A stretch of 64,000 bases of DNA from Mesorhizobium sp. B2-8-5 (GTDB lineage Bacteria > Pseudomonadota > Alphaproteobacteria > Rhizobiales > Rhizobiaceae), in NCBI RefSeq assembly GCF_006440675.2, contig NZ_CP083951.1:3505501-3569500 (forward strand), in the 5' to 3' direction. How positions within the stretch are numbered: position 1 is the stretch's first letter; the number at the start of each line of letters is the position of its first letter. Both the position numbers and the translations under genes were made by a program. The notes below the pieces were generated by a model. That model was not told the origin of the DNA and ran no database searches. It worked only from the letters and a program-made list of their open reading frames with translations. Positions 62,209 to 64,000 of this stretch are shown in pieces.

Positions 62209-62523
62209 TCAGGCGCCTTCGACGACCGAAAAGCCCTCGAATTGGGGATGGCCGAGATAGTGCACCTTCGAGCCGCCGGCATTGCGATGGGCGGCGCGGA
62301 AGTTCTCCGATTTCGTCCAGGCGACGAAATCCTCCTGGCTTGCCCAGACGGTGTGCGAGGCGAACAGCGTGTAGCCCTCGGTCTCGTTGACCGGCCCGCG
62401 CAGCAGGTGGAACTCCCTGAAACCCTGCATTTCGGAGAGGCTTGAATCGCGGTTCTTCCAGACGTCCTCGAAAGCTTCTTCCGAGCCGTTCTGGACCTTG
62501 AAGCGGTTCATGGCGATATACAT
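62209..62523 (-). CDS. IsdG/HmuD-like heme-degrading monooxygenase
   Basis: A 104-residue antibiotic-biosynthesis-monooxygenase-fold protein. N6, W69 and H79 match the Asn-Trp-His triad of IsdG-type heme oxygenases with the same Trp-to-His spacing, which supports heme degradation rather than a generic monooxygenase. It follows tonB by 43 bases on the same strand, consistent with iron recovery from imported heme, as for HmuD/HmuQ in rhizobia. Cytosolic dimer expected. Confidence 0.85.
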   Translation of the reverse strand: MYIAMNRFKVQNGSEEAFEDVWKNRDSSLSEMQGFREFHLLRGPVNETEGYTLFASHTVWASQEDFVAWTKSENFRAAHRNAGGSKVHYLGHPQFEGFSVVEGA

Positions 62524-62566
62524 CTGGTTCCTTTCGAAATGGACGAATTCCTAGGATGGCGAAGGT

Positions 62567-63529
62567 TTAAAAAGGGCCGATCCGCGCCTTGAACACCCAA
62601 CTTGATTTTCCGGTCTCGGGTGGAATGGGAGGGAACGGTGCCTGCTTGCGCACCAGCGTCAAAGCGAACTGATCGAGCTCGGCGGACCCTGAACTCTCAG
62701 CGAGCTGCAGGTCGCTGACGCTGCCGTCGGCCGCGACGACGAAAACCACCCTGGCATTGTTGCGAGCCTTGGCCTGGATCGATTTCGAAACGCGACGGTT
62801 GGCGCGGGCAAGCTTCTTCTGGATTTCACCGCTGTAGCGGGATTCGAGCGCATTGCCGGCGGCCTGTTTCTTACCCTTGCTGGCGATGACCGGTGCATCG
62901 CGCGTGTCGCCATCCGCCGTGCCGCGCGGTTCAACGGTTTCACTTGGCCCCGCCGATCCGGCTGGTGCGCTCGATGTCGCGCTCGGGACCAGTGATTGCC
63001 CAGGCTCGGCAGGGGGCGCCTGTGTGCTTTGCGGCTCGATCGCAGGCGTCGGCTTGCTGTCCGTGGGGACGCTCCGATCATCCTGGCGCGGCGTGGCGGC
63101 CGCCAGGATGTCCGGCGTGGGGGCCGGCTCCTTGAGGGCTTCCGGCGGAGGCTGAGGCGTCACCTGTTCACTTACCGGCTGCGGCGACTCGGCCGGCGGA
63201 GCGGGCTGGACAGCCTGGCGTTTTGCCGGTTGCGGATCCGGCACCAGGGTAACATCCACCGCGCCGGACGCCTGGTCATCCAAGGCGCTGCCGATGACGT
63301 TGGCGCCGGACTGGTCGGCGCCCTCGGCCCTGATCGGGTCCGCAGAGTCGAAAGTCCCCGCGGGTGCGATCAGAAACGCCGCCGCGGCGGCGCCATGGAG
63401 CAGGCCAGAGGCGATGATCGCCACCGTCCATCTGCGGTCTCCCGCGGATTGCCGCGTCCGCATGAGTGGCTCGGCCGGCTTGATCGCCAGCTCACTGCCT
63501 GCATCGGAAGGGTGATCGATATCCTGCAT
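62567..63529 (-). CDS. tonB: TonB-family energy transducer
   Basis: A 320-residue protein with a short cytosolic N-terminus, one membrane helix (about 34-54, WTVAIIASGLLHGAAAAAFL), a long Pro/Ala/Gln-rich periplasmic spacer (about 75-225) and a C-terminal TonB domain (about 235-320) with RVVFVVAADGSVSDLQLAES. It couples the proton-motive force to outer-membrane receptors such as those for heme or siderophores. The ATG at 63529 is chosen since the upstream frame is not protein-like. ExbBD are not seen in the window. Confidence 0.9.
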   Translation of the reverse strand: MQDIDHPSDAGSELAIKPAEPLMRTRQSAGDRRWTVAIIASGLLHGAAAAAFLIAPAGTFDSADPIRAEGADQSGANVIGSALDDQASGAVDVTLVPDPQPAKRQAVQPAPPAESPQPVSEQVTPQPPPEALKEPAPTPDILAAATPRQDDRSVPTDSKPTPAIEPQSTQAPPAEPGQSLVPSATSSAPAGSAGPSETVEPRGTADGDTRDAPVIASKGKKQAAGNALESRYSGEIQKKLARANRRVSKSIQAKARNNARVVFVVAADGSVSDLQLAESSGSAELDQFALTLVRKQAPFPPIPPETGKSSWVFKARIGPF

Positions 63530-63657
63530 GTCTCGCGCCGAGACCTGCCGCACGCGACAAGGAATTGTCAAATCAAGATCGGTTGCCGCCCATGGCGGCG
63601 GACCGCAGGCAGGCCACGCCATTGCGTCAAGCGGGAAGGCCGGATGCAGTCCCACCC

Positions 63658-64000
63658 CTATACGCCGAAAGCGATGGCGGTCCTGGTCGAGGTCTTCAGG
63701 CCGCGCATGCAGGCCGCCGGCTCGACGCCGGTGCCGGCGCATTCGGTCGCGCTGTTGATCAGCACGCGGCTGAGCTTGCCGCAGTCGGCGCCGGCGAGAT
63801 CGAAGCGCGTGACCTTGGTCTTGCCGGCCGGCAGGTCCTTGAAATCGAGCACCGTGAGGCGGTCGACGATTCCGGCCTCGTTGAACAGCGCAATCTCGAA
63901 AGCCGCCTTGGACAGCTCGGCGCCGAGCGCGTTGTTGACGACGAAGGTCAGCCGGCAGCCCTGGTCCGAAGGCTGTGCCGCATTGAGCTCCAGGTTCAGG
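63658..64000 (-). CDS. Partial hypothetical protein (3' end)
   Basis: The C-terminal 113 residues of a protein whose start lies beyond the window. Reading through to the window edge gives an open frame ending ...RTAIAFGV. It has three or more cysteines (DQGCRLTF, GADCGKLS, SATECAGT, AACMRG) and looks like a secreted beta-rich protein. Such proteins are found next to ExbBD-TonB in rhizobia, where they are annotated as Tat pathway signal domain proteins (from memory). Confidence 0.65.
   Translation of the reverse strand, partial: LNLELNAAQPSDQGCRLTFVVNNALGAELSKAAFEIALFNEAGIVDRLTVLDFKDLPAGKTKVTRFDLAGADCGKLSRVLINSATECAGTGVEPAACMRGLKTSTRTAIAFGV

Overview
The window reads as chromosomal DNA of a Mesorhizobium-like alphaproteobacterium (order Hyphomicrobiales/Rhizobiales). 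Support comes from the high GC content with strong third-position bias, the acpXL-fabF2XL-fabF1XL-adhXL-lpxXL lipid A very-long-chain fatty acid cluster, a rhizobial betaine-homocysteine methyltransferase (bmt), a PutA without a DNA-binding domain beside an Lrp-type regulator, and several short palindromic repeats of the kind scattered in rhizobial genomes. I see no insertion sequence, prophage, CRISPR array or rRNA.

Layout. 0-12.7 kb: a DUF4893 protein and an epimerase, then a corrinoid C1-transfer block (DUF1638 protein, corrinoid protein, first MttB-family methyltransferase, Fe-S protein), a dienelactone hydrolase, an ECF sigma factor coupled to a vWA protein, bmt, a DUF1989 protein and an XRE regulator. 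12.8-22 kb: a fatty acid desaturase, a PhnD-like binding protein, a DddP-type DMSP lyase homologue, a GT39 glycosyltransferase, a dimethylglycine dehydrogenase-like enzyme and a second MttB-family protein. 22-33 kb: two tandem MFS transporters, a prolyl oligopeptidase, a class III aminotransferase, two valine-catabolism genes (mmsB and an acyl-CoA dehydrogenase), and a cupin DMSP lyase homologue overlapping cobQ. 33-43 kb: regulators, small proteins, an exporter, and a complete peptide-type ABC transporter with an M20 deacylase. 43-50 kb: an L,D-transpeptidase, the VLCFA-lipid A cluster and a slipin. 50.2-50.4 kb: two abnormal tandem tRNA-like genes. 50.6-64 kb: a phosphatase, an AEC transporter, gabD, galM, kdgK, a FixH-like protein with a di-heme peroxidase, putA with its regulator, and a heme-degradation/TonB pair cut by the window end.

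The theme I find most notable is handling of methylated onium compounds. The window holds two MttB-family methyltransferases without pyrrolysine, a corrinoid shuttle protein, bmt, a DMGDH-like oxidase, cobQ for corrinoid synthesis, and homologues of two unrelated DMSP lyase families (M24-type DddP and a DddQ/L-type cupin). Known metal and catalytic positions appear conserved in both lyase homologues. How these parts work together is inference; the individual family assignments are well supported by sequence motifs.
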